Below are positions 7,454 to 14,777 of a stretch of 26,686 nt of DNA, in pieces (the stretch's first letter is position 1; the number at the start of each line of letters is the position of its first letter). Under the pieces are notes generated by a model, which saw only the letters and a program-made list of their open reading frames with translations, searched no databases and was not told where the DNA came from. The DNA is taken from positions 1 through 26,686 of the forward strand of contig DATLRO010000113.1 of NCBI GenBank assembly GCA_035534615.1, in the 5' to 3' direction. The position numbers and the translations under genes were made by a program. This DNA comes from JAGWRA01 sp035534615 (lineage in GTDB: Bacteria > Acidobacteriota > Vicinamibacteria > Vicinamibacterales > CAVVIG01).

Positions 7454-7624
7454 CTACGGCTCGATGGTCGCCTCGTCGATCAGCATGACGGGGATGTCGT
7501 CCTTGATCGGATAGACGCGATGGCATTTCTCGCACTTCAGCGCCGTCCCGTCGTGGACGAGCACGACGGGGGTCTTGCAGTTCGGGCAGGCCAGGATTTC
7601 GAGCAACTCGGGATCGACCGCCAT
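7454..7624 (-). CDS. Trm112-family zinc-ribbon protein (YcaR-like)
   Basis: A small 56-residue protein with two CxxC pairs, CPNC at about 13-16 and CEKC at about 32-35. A conserved CHRVYPIKDDIPVML follows, which is the Trm112/UPF0434 signature. Family members act as small stabilising partners of methyltransferases. In many Gram-negatives ycaR-type genes sit among LPS genes (lpxK/kdsB), so the location next to a heptosyltransferase fits. The ATG at 7624 has a near-perfect AGGAGG ribosome-binding site. A TG-extended -10 box lies just upstream. The specific partner cannot be deduced. Family identity is strong for such a short gene. Confidence 0.93.
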   Translation of the reverse strand: MAVDPELLEILACPNCKTPVVLVHDGTALKCEKCHRVYPIKDDIPVMLIDEATIEP

Positions 7625-7649
7625 TGCAACCTCCTCGCGCATTTCGAGC

Positions 7650-7658
7650 ACTATATCA
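7650..7658 (-). promoter_or_regulatory. extended -10 promoter of the Trm112/heptosyltransferase genes
   Basis: The minus strand reads TGATATAGT: a TG-N extended element plus TATAGT at 7655-7650. It would give a leader of about 20 nt that holds the AGGAGG site. No clear -35 box is seen. Confidence 0.45.
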
Positions 7659-7737
7659 GAGGAGACGCAGGGGCGCGCCCGGGAGACCGACGGTCGAGGC
7701 TGACAGGGCCGGGCTTTTGTGGAAGAATCGTGCGGAG

Positions 7738-9735
7738 ATGACAATACTGCCGTCGCGCAATGGTCGATGGGTGTTCGTCGGGCTTCTGACGCTGATCCTG
7801 GCAGGGGCCCGGCCGGCCTGGGCGCAGACGCCTGCACCGGCCACTCCCGCGCCGCAGACGGCGGAAGCCCGCCGCGCCGAGGCCTACTACCAGTTCGTGA
7901 TGGCGCAGCAGCTGGCGTCCGAGGGGGATGTCGCCGGGGCGATCGCGGCCTATCACAAGGCGGAGGAATTCGATCCGAAGTCCGGCGCCATTCCCGCGCA
8001 GCTCGCGGACCTGTACATGCAGCAGGGACGGATCCGCGAGGCGATCGACACGGCGAAGGGCGCGCTGACGCTCGACCCGACCAGCATCGACGCGCACCGG
8101 GTGCTGGGGCTGGTCTACGCGGCGCTCGCCCAGAACGGCGGCAGTGGGGCCGAGGCCGACACCGCCAAGGCGATCGCGGAGCTCGAACAGGCGCAGCCGC
8201 CGCGCGGCCTCCTGCCGAATCCCGACACGCAGATCACACTCGCCCGGCTGTACGTCGGCGGCGGGCAGTACGACAAGGCGATCCCCCTGCTGAAGAACCT
8301 GATCAGCCAGGAACCGGGATGGGTGGCGCCCGTGCGGCTGCTCATCGACGCCTACGTCGGCGCGGGCCGCCAGAAGGATGCGGTCACCGCGCTCGAGGGG
8401 GCCGTCCAGCTGAGTCCGTCGCTGAATCTTCCGCTGGCCGATCTGGCCGCGCGCACCGGGCAGTGGGCGGTGGCGGCCGACGCGTACGGCCGCGCGGTGG
8501 CCGGCAACCCCAAGAGCATGGAGCTCCGGTTGCGCTGGGCGTCGGCGCTGCTGAACGTTCCGGACGATGGCGGCGTGAAGCAGGCGGGGGAGATCCTGAC
8601 GGAGGCGCTCGCCGACAGCCCGTCCGATCCCAACGTGCTCTACCTGTCGGCGGACGCCGATCGCCGGGCCGATCGGTTCATTCCCGCCGAGGCGGCGGCG
8701 AAGAAGCTGATCGATCTCGAGCCGGGCAGCCTGCGGGGCGACTACGCGCTGGTCCAGGTCTACGAGGACGAGCACCAGTACCAGAAGGTGGTCGATGCGT
8801 TGGAACCGCTGCTGATCGGCATGGCCGTGCCGACGGCGCAGCACGATCAGTTCGGGCTGCTCATGCTGCACCTCGCGTTCGCGTACGAGCAGCTCCAGAA
8901 CTGGGACAAGGCGATCGCGACGTTCGACCAGGCCCGCCCGTACGCGCCGAAGGGCGTCATCCTCGATCTCTACATCGCGCAGGTGGACATGGCCGCCAAG
9001 CGGTATCAGGCGGCCGCGGATCTGGCCGGCAAGGTGCGCGCGGCGCACCCTGACGACGTGCGAGCCGCGGCGATCGAGGCGGAGGCGCTCCGGCACACCG
9101 GGAAGTTCGACCAGGGCGTCGCCCTGCTCCAGGAGTCGCTGAAGCAGCATCCCGACGAGCCGCGCGCGTATATCGCCCTCGGACAGCTGTATGCGGACGG
9201 GGGACAGGCCGACCGCGGCGTGACACTCTTGAAAGAGGCCGCCGTCAGATTCCCGAAGAACACGGACATCCTGTTCACGCTCGGCACGATTTACGACACC
9301 CGGAAGCAGTACGCGGACGCGGAGGGGACGTTCCAGCAGGTGCTCACCGTCGACCCGCGCAACGCGCCCGCCCTCAACTATCTGGGCTACATGCTGGCGG
9401 ATCGGGGGACGCGGCTGGACGAATCGATCGGCTACCTCAAGCGGGCGCTGGCGATCGATCCGGACAACGGCGCCTATCTCGACAGCCTCGGCTGGGCGTA
9501 TTTCAAGCAGCAGAAGCTCGATCTGGCCGAAGCCAACCTCCGCCGCGCCGCCGGCCAGCTCACGACCAATTCGGTCGTGCAGGATCATTACGGACAGCTG
9601 CTCTTCAAGCTCGGCCGGTATGCCGACGCGATTGCGGCCTGGAAGCGCTCGCTCTCGGGCGACGGCGAATCGATCACGCGATCGGTCATCGAGCAGCGGA
9701 TCAAGACAGCCGAACGCAAGCTGGGACGGAAGTAG
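7738..9735 (+). CDS. exported tetratricopeptide-repeat protein
   Basis: A 665-residue protein with a signal peptide: basic NGR, a hydrophobic core at 11-22, and a likely cleavage AWA|Q after residue 29. A Pro/Ala linker follows, then TPR helices almost to the end. Clear units include IAAYHKAEEFDPKS near the start and ADAEGTFQQVLTVDPRN. The conserved C-terminal stretch NYLGYMLADR, ALAIDPDNGAYLDSLGWAYF closely resembles the TPR protein encoded next to lolB in Pseudomonas. It probably acts as a periplasmic scaffold. Because the next gene is a lolB-like lipoprotein, a role in outer-membrane lipoprotein handling or assembly is reasonable but inferred. ATG 7738 is chosen because the signal peptide begins there. 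The gap to the next gene is 11 bp. Confidence 0.93.
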   Translation: MTILPSRNGRWVFVGLLTLILAGARPAWAQTPAPATPAPQTAEARRAEAYYQFVMAQQLASEGDVAGAIAAYHKAEEFDPKSGAIPAQLADLYMQQGRIREAIDTAKGALTLDPTSIDAHRVLGLVYAALAQNGGSGAEADTAKAIAELEQAQPPRGLLPNPDTQITLARLYVGGGQYDKAIPLLKNLISQEPGWVAPVRLLIDAYVGAGRQKDAVTALEGAVQLSPSLNLPLADLAARTGQWAVAADAYGRAVAGNPKSMELRLRWASALLNVPDDGGVKQAGEILTEALADSPSDPNVLYLSADADRRADRFIPAEAAAKKLIDLEPGSLRGDYALVQVYEDEHQYQKVVDALEPLLIGMAVPTAQHDQFGLLMLHLAFAYEQLQNWDKAIATFDQARPYAPKGVILDLYIAQVDMAAKRYQAAADLAGKVRAAHPDDVRAAAIEAEALRHTGKFDQGVALLQESLKQHPDEPRAYIALGQLYADGGQADRGVTLLKEAAVRFPKNTDILFTLGTIYDTRKQYADAEGTFQQVLTVDPRNAPALNYLGYMLADRGTRLDESIGYLKRALAIDPDNGAYLDSLGWAYFKQQKLDLAEANLRRAAGQLTTNSVVQDHYGQLLFKLGRYADAIAAWKRSLSGDGESITRSVIEQRIKTAERKLGRK

Positions 9736-9746
9736 GCCGCAAGCGC

Positions 9747-10619
9747 ATGCGCGGAACCTCGGGCCAGCCTCGCCTCCGTCGCGGGACGAAGACGTCGGGC
9801 CTGGGCCGGCTGTGGCTGCTGCCGGTGCTGGCGTGGGCGGCCGGCTGCGCGCCCGCGCTCATGTCGCTGCCGGCCGGTCCGGGCGCGCCGGTGCCCGGCT
9901 TCGCCGACATCCTGCAGCAGGCCACGGCGGCGTGCGGCAGCGTCCGGACGTTCAGCGCCGAAATCGCCGTCGCCGGACGGCTCGGCAGCCGGCGCGTCCG
10001 CGGGCGCCTGCTCGCCGGGCTGGACGCGCCCGACGGCCTGCGTCTCGAGGGGCTGGCGCCGTTCGGCGGGCCGGTGTTCGTGCTGGTGGCCCGCGCGGGG
10101 CGCGCCACGCTGCTCCTGCCGCGCGACGGCCGGGTCCTGCGCGGCGCCGAGCCGGGCGCGGTCCTCGAGGCGTTGACCGGGCTCACGCTGTCGCCCGCCG
10201 ACCTCCTCGCCATCGTCAGTGGATGCGGCGTCGCCCGGCGCACGCCGGTGTCGGCCCGCGCGTACGGCCGCGACTGGCTGCGCGTCGATCTGGCCGCCGG
10301 CGCCCGGCTGTACCTGCGGCGCGAGGACGGGGCGTGGCGGCTGGTCGCCGCCGTGGAGCCGCGCGCCGGGCACGACGGGCTGCGGATCGAATACGGCGCC
10401 ATGCAGCAGGGCCCGAAGACGCTGCGTCTGATCGACGGTGACGGCCGTCTCGATCTCCGCCTGACGCTGTCGCAGGTGGATCTCAACGTGCCGCTGAATC
10501 CCCGGGCCTTCCGCGTCCGCGTTCCGGACGACGCCGCGCCGATCACGCTCGACGAACTGCGCCGGCTCGGCCTGCTGGGCGGCGGCACGGACACCGACAC
10601 GCATGCCCCGTCACGCTAG
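9747..10619 (+). CDS. lolB: LolB-like outer-membrane lipoprotein
   Basis: A 290-residue predicted lipoprotein. It has an Arg/Lys-rich n-region, a hydrophobic stretch LWLLPVLAW and a lipobox AAGC with acylated Cys34. The mature part is rich in beta strands (FSAEIAVAGRLGSRRVRGRLLAG, LRLEGLAPFGGPVFVLVA), as in LolA/LolB half-barrels. LolB inserts lipoproteins into the outer membrane after receiving them from LolA. Direct similarity to E. coli LolB is low. The name leans on position: lolB precedes ispE and prs in many proteobacteria, and that order is kept here. It could instead be a related DUF4292-type lipoprotein. Its 3' end overlaps the ispE start by 17 bp, so the two are co-translated. Confidence 0.68.
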   Translation: MRGTSGQPRLRRGTKTSGLGRLWLLPVLAWAAGCAPALMSLPAGPGAPVPGFADILQQATAACGSVRTFSAEIAVAGRLGSRRVRGRLLAGLDAPDGLRLEGLAPFGGPVFVLVARAGRATLLLPRDGRVLRGAEPGAVLEALTGLTLSPADLLAIVSGCGVARRTPVSARAYGRDWLRVDLAAGARLYLRREDGAWRLVAAVEPRAGHDGLRIEYGAMQQGPKTLRLIDGDGRLDLRLTLSQVDLNVPLNPRAFRVRVPDDAAPITLDELRRLGLLGGGTDTDTHAPSR

Positions 10620-11493
10620 CCGGCGGCCGTCGCAGATCGTGCGATCGCACGCCAAGATCAACCTGACGCTCCGGATTCTGGACCGGCGGGCCGACGGGTA
10701 CCACGAGCTGCGAACCGTGTTCCAGACGGTCGCGCTGCACGACACCGTCACGGTGACGCGTCGTCCGGGCCCGTTCGACGTCGCCTGCACCCAGCCGGGC
10801 GTGCCGTGCGACGAGCGGAATCTGGCGTGGCAGGCGGCCGTCGCGCTGTGGCGCGCCGCGGGACGGCCGGGGGCGCCGGTCGGGGCCGGGGTCCGTATCG
10901 TCAAGCGGATTCCGATGGCGGCCGGGCTGGGGGGCGGCAGCAGCAATGCCGCCGCCGCGCTGCGCGGGCTGGCCGGCGCCTGGGGACTGGCGATGACCCG
11001 GGCCGAGCTGGCGGCAGTCGGCGCCTCGGTGGGGGCCGACGTCCCGTTCTTTCTCTGGGGTGGGACGGCGCTCGGTTTGGGCCGCGGCGACGTGATCTAT
11101 CCGCTGGCCGATCTCTCCCCCGCCTGGGTCGTTCTCGTGCAGCCGGCCTTTGGCGTGGCGACCGCCGAGGCGTATCGGTGGTACGACGACTGGACCGGGG
11201 CCGGCCGGCCGGCTCCCTCGGTGGCGCTGCCGGCCGGCTGGCCGTTTCCGGCGTCGGAATCGGGTAACGATCTGGAGCCGCCGGTCGCCGCCCGGCATCC
11301 CGAACTGCGGGCCATCCGGGCCGTGCTGGCCGGGGGGCGGGCGTCGTATGCGGCGATGTCGGGCAGCGGGTCGACCGTCTTCGGGCTGTTCGAGCGGCGG
11401 GAGGCGGCGGCGCGAGCCGCCCGGCGGTGCGCGCGGGAAGGGTGGCAGGCGGTGGCGACGCGCACGCAGGGGCGGCTGCGCTGGCCGGGCTGA
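10603..11493 (+). CDS. ispE: 4-diphosphocytidyl-2-C-methyl-D-erythritol kinase
   Basis: IspE phosphorylates CDP-ME at the 2-hydroxyl in the MEP isoprenoid pathway. The 296 residues are normal for this GHMP kinase. The N-terminal substrate motif HAKINLTLRI (K18) is followed by RADGYHEL at 29-36. The ATP-binding loop PMAAGLGGGSSNAAAAL lies at 104-120. The catalytic aspartate is in GADVPFF (D146), and GSGSTVFG at 254-261 closes the nucleotide site. The ATG at 10603 lies inside the end of the lolB-like gene (17-bp overlap). A perfect CCGGGC/GCCCGG hairpin spans the stop codon (11485-11499). The other MEP genes ispD and ispF are fused at 22384 in the same window. Confidence 0.97.
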   Translation: MPRHASRRPSQIVRSHAKINLTLRILDRRADGYHELRTVFQTVALHDTVTVTRRPGPFDVACTQPGVPCDERNLAWQAAVALWRAAGRPGAPVGAGVRIVKRIPMAAGLGGGSSNAAAALRGLAGAWGLAMTRAELAAVGASVGADVPFFLWGGTALGLGRGDVIYPLADLSPAWVVLVQPAFGVATAEAYRWYDDWTGAGRPAPSVALPAGWPFPASESGNDLEPPVAARHPELRAIRAVLAGGRASYAAMSGSGSTVFGLFERREAAARAARRCAREGWQAVATRTQGRLRWPG

Positions 11494-11544
11494 GCCCGGG
11501 CCGAGGCGGCGGCTGCGGTGGCCGCGGTGGCCATTGCTGCGTGC

Positions 11545-11573
11545 TTGCCGCAAGGCACGGCCTCGTATAGACT
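11545..11573 (+). promoter_or_regulatory. possible promoter upstream of tRNA-Gln and prs
   Basis: TTGCCG (11545-11550) is followed after 17 bp by TAGACT (11568-11573), or after 15 bp by TATAGA. It is the only AT-rich stretch in the 250-bp gap after ispE. A perfect 6-bp hairpin AGTCAC/GTGACT (11609-11628) lies in the leader. The rest of the gap up to the tRNA shows no gene. Confidence 0.45.
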
Positions 11574-11743
11574 AAGCGATTGCGCCGCTCGTCTCGGCCC
11601 ATCCCTGAAGTCACCTTCTCCCGTGACTGCTGGTAGAGGTGTGATTGGTCTTCGCGAGTCTGGTGCGGTCGGGGGTGGTCCGATCCGGCCGGCGACAGGC
11701 TTATGGCGGGCGGCGACGGGCCGGGCGTCGAGCACGCCGGGGA

Positions 11744-11818
11744 TGGGGCGTGGCCAAGCGGTAAGGCGCGGGACTTTGGATCCCGTATTCGAAGGTTCGA
11801 ATCCTTCCGCCCCAGCCA
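11744..11818 (+). tRNA. tRNA-Gln (anticodon TTG)
   Basis: A full cloverleaf of 75 nt. The acceptor TGGGGCG pairs with CGCCCCA. The anticodon arm is CGGGA-CTTTGGA-TCCCG with anticodon TTG. The T arm is GAAGG-TTCGAAT-CCTTC. The discriminator is G and CCA is encoded. It sits between ispE and prs, the same slot as in Pseudomonas. Confidence 0.97.
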
Positions 11819-11906
11819 GACCGTGAAGGGCCGAGCGGGCGTCAGTCGACAGGGCGGGCGGGGCGGCCGGGGGCCGTGGACAGAGACGTGGATGGGAGAT
11901 CACTTC

Positions 11907-12857
11907 GTGCCGACGGGATTCGGCGAGCTCAAGATCTTTTCGGGCAGTGCGCACCCCGAGCTGACGCGTGAGATTGCCGCGTATCTCGGCGTGTCGGTGG
12001 GGCAGGCGCGGTTGCGCCGCTTCCCCGACAGCGAGGTGTCGTTCCAGATCGACGAGAACATCCGCGGCACGGACGTGTTCGTCGTGCAGCCGACCTCGAC
12101 GCCGGTCGACCAGCATCTGGTGGAGCTGCTGATCATGGTGGACGCGTTCCGCCGGTCGTCGGCGGCGCGGATCACGGCCGTGCTGCCGTATTACGGTTAT
12201 GCGCGGCAGGATCGGAAGGACAAGCCGCGGGTGCCGATCTCGGCGAAGCTGGTGGCCAACGTGCTGAGCGCGGCCGGCACGAACCGGGTGCTGACGATGG
12301 ACCTGCACAAGGCGCAGATCCAGGGGTTCTTCGACATCCCGGTCGATCACCTGTTCGCGGCGCCGGTGATCATCGAGTATCTGTCGCGCCTCGAATATCA
12401 GAATCTGACGATCGTCTCGCCGGACGCGGGCGGGGCGGAGCGGGCGCGGGCGTATGCGAAGCGGCTGGGGGCCGAGCTGGCGATCATCGACAAGCGGCGG
12501 TCGGACGACGGCACGGCGGAGGTGATGAACGTCATCGGCGACGTGCGCGGCCGGACGTGCATCATTCAGGACGACATCATCGACACGGCCGGCACGATCC
12601 AGAAGGCGGCGACGGCCCTGGTCGCCAACGGCGCCGAGCGGGTGCTCGCCTGTGCGGTGCACGGCGTGCTGTCGGGGCCGGCGATCGAGCGCATCGAGAA
12701 GGCGCCGCTCGAGCGGTTGATCATCACCAATACGATTCCCCTGACGCCGTCGCGGGCGGCCTGCAAGAAGATCGTGATGCTGTCGGTGGCGCGGCTGCTC
12801 GGCCAGGCCATCCGGAGCATCCACGAAGAGACGTCGGTGTCGTCGTTGTTCGTGTAG
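11907..12857 (+). CDS. prs: ribose-phosphate pyrophosphokinase
   Basis: Prs makes PRPP from ribose-5-phosphate and ATP, feeding purine, pyrimidine, His and Trp synthesis; PurH in this window works downstream of it. Key motifs are RFPDSEVSFQI near residue 40 and the flexible loop PYYGYARQDRK at 94-104. DLHKAQIQGFFDIPVDHL lies at 132-149, and the PRPP loop DDIIDTAGT at 222-230. The start is a choice. GTG 11907 has GGGAGA about 7 nt upstream and gives 316 residues, matching the E. coli length. ATG 11892 would add 5 residues without a good ribosome-binding site. It lies about 90 bp after tRNA-Gln and may share its transcript. Confidence 0.97.
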   Translation: MPTGFGELKIFSGSAHPELTREIAAYLGVSVGQARLRRFPDSEVSFQIDENIRGTDVFVVQPTSTPVDQHLVELLIMVDAFRRSSAARITAVLPYYGYARQDRKDKPRVPISAKLVANVLSAAGTNRVLTMDLHKAQIQGFFDIPVDHLFAAPVIIEYLSRLEYQNLTIVSPDAGGAERARAYAKRLGAELAIIDKRRSDDGTAEVMNVIGDVRGRTCIIQDDIIDTAGTIQKAATALVANGAERVLACAVHGVLSGPAIERIEKAPLERLIITNTIPLTPSRAACKKIVMLSVARLLGQAIRSIHEETSVSSLFV

Positions 12858-12899
12858 GGCGCCGCGGAGCGGCCCGGAAAGCGGAGAAGAAGAGCCACC

Positions 12900-13571
12900 A
12901 TGGAAGCCACACTGGAAGCGGTCGCGCGGGCGACGTTCGGGAAAAACGAGGCGCGGCGCCTGCGGCGCCAGGGCCGGATCCCCGCGGTGATGTACGGCCC
13001 GGCCAGCGCGACCGACCGCGGCACGCCGGCGCCGATCGCGGTCGACCCGAAGGTGCTGCTGCGCATCCTCCACTCCGAGGCGGGCGTGAACACACTGATC
13101 GGCCTGCGCATGGCCGACGGCGCCGAGACGCGCGTGCTGGTCAAGCAGTACCAGCTGGATCCGGTGTCCCGCCAGATCCTCCACGCGGATTTCTACCGCA
13201 TCGCGATGGACCGGGCGATCATGATCACGGTGCCGATCATCCTCAAGGGCGAGGCGCCGGGCGTGAAGCAGCAGGGCGGCCTGATCGACTTCGTGCATCG
13301 TGAGATCGAGATCACGTGCCTGCCGGGCGACATTCCCGAGCACGTCGAAGTCGACGTCTCGAACCTCATGCTCAACCAGGGCGTGCGCCTGCGCGACGTC
13401 GCCGCCGACCAGAAATGGTCGCCGGTGACCGACGGCGACACGCTGCTCGTGCACGTCATCGCGCCGAAGGCGGAAGAGGTGCCGGCGGTGGTCGAGGCGG
13501 CGCCGGCGGCGGCGGCCGAGCCCGAGGTGATCAAGAAGGGCAAGGTCGAGAAGCCCGAGGGCGAGGCGTAG
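12900..13571 (+). CDS. rplY: 50S ribosomal protein L25 (general stress protein Ctc type)
   Basis: L25/TL5 binds 5S rRNA. At 223 residues this is the long Ctc form. The N-terminal L25 domain (about 1-95) has GKNEARRLRRQGRIPAVMYG, the usual 5S-binding start, and ends near LHADFYRI. The C-terminal TL5-type beta domain (about 100-190) has VPIILKGEAPGVKQQGG and LPGDIPEHVEVDVSNL. The last ~30 residues are an Ala/Glu/Lys-rich tail, probably disordered. A purine-rich GGAGAAGAAGAG precedes the ATG. The order prs, rplY, pth with short gaps (42 and 24 bp) suggests one operon. Confidence 0.96.
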   Translation: MEATLEAVARATFGKNEARRLRRQGRIPAVMYGPASATDRGTPAPIAVDPKVLLRILHSEAGVNTLIGLRMADGAETRVLVKQYQLDPVSRQILHADFYRIAMDRAIMITVPIILKGEAPGVKQQGGLIDFVHREIEITCLPGDIPEHVEVDVSNLMLNQGVRLRDVAADQKWSPVTDGDTLLVHVIAPKAEEVPAVVEAAPAAAAEPEVIKKGKVEKPEGEA

Positions 13572-13595
13572 GCGGCCGGAAAGGAACGCACCCAG

Positions 13596-14207
13596 GTGAA
13601 GCTGGTGGTCGGGCTCGGGAATCCGGGCGCCCGGTACCGGGGAACCCGCCACAACGTCGGGTTCGACGTGCTCGACGAGCTGGCCCGCCGCGAGGCGGTG
13701 CTGTTCGAAACGTCCCGGTGGGACGCGCTGGAAGCGAGGCTGCGCGACGCGTCCGGCGGCGCGCGCCTGATGAAGCCGCTCACGTTCATGAATCTGAGCG
13801 GCTCGGTGGCGGCGGCTGCCGCCCGGTACTACCGGGTGGAGCCGGAGGGGCTCCTGGTCGTGGCCGACGACGTGAGCCTGCCGCTCGGGCGGCTGCGGGC
13901 GCGGGCGTCCGGGTCGGCCGGCGGGCACAAGGGGCTGGCCTCGATCATCGAGGCGCTCGGCACCGACGCGTTTCCGCGGCTGCGGGTGGGCGTCGGGCGG
14001 GGCGATCCGCGCCGCGATCTCGCCGATCACGTGCTGGCGCGTTTCGAGCCCGGGGAGCAGGAGGCCGTGGAGGCGATGATCGCCCGGGCGGCCGACGCGG
14101 CGGCGATGTTCCTGGCCGAGGGCATCGCCGTCGTCATGAACCGGTTCAATGCCGGCGCCGCGGAGCCGGACCGCGGCGCGGAAGCGCGGGACACATCCGG
14201 CGACTGA
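13596..14207 (+). CDS. pth: peptidyl-tRNA hydrolase
   Basis: Pth cleaves peptidyl-tRNA released prematurely from ribosomes and so recycles tRNA. The 203 residues start with LVVGLGNPGARYRGTRHNVGF, which contains the catalytic His19. KPLTFMNLSG (N66), VVADDVSLPLG (D91/D92) and SAGGHKGLASII at 107-118 complete the active site. The GTG start at 13596 has AAGGA about 10 nt upstream. A short polar tail of about 15 residues extends beyond the fold. It is the last gene of the prs-rplY-pth run; the next 106 bp hold two hairpins before rpsF. Confidence 0.97.
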   Translation: MKLVVGLGNPGARYRGTRHNVGFDVLDELARREAVLFETSRWDALEARLRDASGGARLMKPLTFMNLSGSVAAAAARYYRVEPEGLLVVADDVSLPLGRLRARASGSAGGHKGLASIIEALGTDAFPRLRVGVGRGDPRRDLADHVLARFEPGEQEAVEAMIARAADAAAMFLAEGIAVVMNRFNAGAAEPDRGAEARDTSGD

Positions 14208-14210
14208 CGT

Positions 14211-14268
14211 CCGCGCGGGTCCGGCCGATCGCCGGGACGCGCGGCTGGTCCTTGCCACCACGGGTGGC
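14211..14268 (+). promoter_or_regulatory. structured leader of rpsF, possible S6:S18 autoregulatory element
   Basis: Two hairpins lie between pth and rpsF. The first (14211-14244) pairs CCGCGC with GCGCGG and GTCCGGC with GCCGGGAC, about 13 bp with a GG bulge and a G bulge. The second (14254-14268) is GCCACC, loop ACG, GGTGGC. Many bacteria have an S6:S18-binding RNA in this place. The match to that motif is not verified. The first hairpin could equally be a rho-type end for pth. Confidence 0.4.
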
Positions 14269-14313
14269 CGTCGGGAACGCCCCCCGGGGCGCCCGGCGTC
14301 CGGAAGGAGACGC

Positions 14314-14775
14314 ATGAGCGATCGACAGTACGAACTCGTCTACATCATTACCCCCGACGCCACCGATCAGCAGGTTGCCGAGGTGCACGAGCAGGTGAGC
14401 GGCATCGTGTCGCGGCTGGGCGGCCGGATCGACAAGACCGACAACTGGGGCCGGCGCAAGCTGGCCTACGAGATCGCCCGCCGGAAGGAAGGGATCTACG
14501 TGCTGGAGGCGATCACCGGCTCGGGCGAGCTGATGAAGGAGATCGACCGCCGGCTGAAGGTCACCGACCAGATCATCCGCCACCTCGTGGTGCGGGTGGA
14601 TGAGCAGCAGAAGGTGCTCGATCGGGTGCTGGCGCAGCGTCAGGCGGACGTGGCCCGTCGGCGCGAGCGGCGCGGCCTGTCCCCGGAGGCGCCCGGCGAG
14701 GCCGGGACGCCGGTGCGTCGGCGGGATCGGGACGACGACGACGATGATCAGGATGATCAGGAGGCGGAGGTCTAG
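14314..14775 (+). CDS. rpsF: 30S ribosomal protein S6
   Basis: S6 binds the 16S rRNA platform together with S18. It starts MSDRQYELVYIITPDAT, with WGRRKLAYEIARRKEGIYVL at 45-64, the classic S6 core, and VTDQIIRHLVVR at 83-94. The 153 residues exceed the core by about 50. The tail is arginine-rich (113-120) and ends in a run of aspartates and glutamates (140-151), partly encoded by a GAT/GAC repeat. An ideal GGAAGGAG site precedes ATG 14314; longer in-frame starts reach into pth. rpsR begins 2 bp after the stop, with no ssb between them. Confidence 0.97.
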   Translation: MSDRQYELVYIITPDATDQQVAEVHEQVSGIVSRLGGRIDKTDNWGRRKLAYEIARRKEGIYVLEAITGSGELMKEIDRRLKVTDQIIRHLVVRVDEQQKVLDRVLAQRQADVARRRERRGLSPEAPGEAGTPVRRRDRDDDDDDQDDQEAEV

Positions 14776-14777
14776 TC

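Noticed and set aside
11703..11891. Plus-strand extension of the prs frame through tRNA-Gln, and the minus-strand frame with GFEPSNTGSKVP
   Set aside because: It reads through the tRNA-Gln gene; the real Prs fold begins at VPTGFGELKIFSG.
11097..14315. 1072-codon minus-strand open frame opposite ispE, prs, rplY and pth
   Set aside because: Same reason: it mirrors certain genes and the antisense of tRNA-Gln, and carries no domain.
14736..14765. GAT/GAC repeat in rpsF as a possible sequencing or assembly artefact
   Set aside because: The frame stays open to a stop 2 bp before rpsR, so it reads as a genuine acidic tail.
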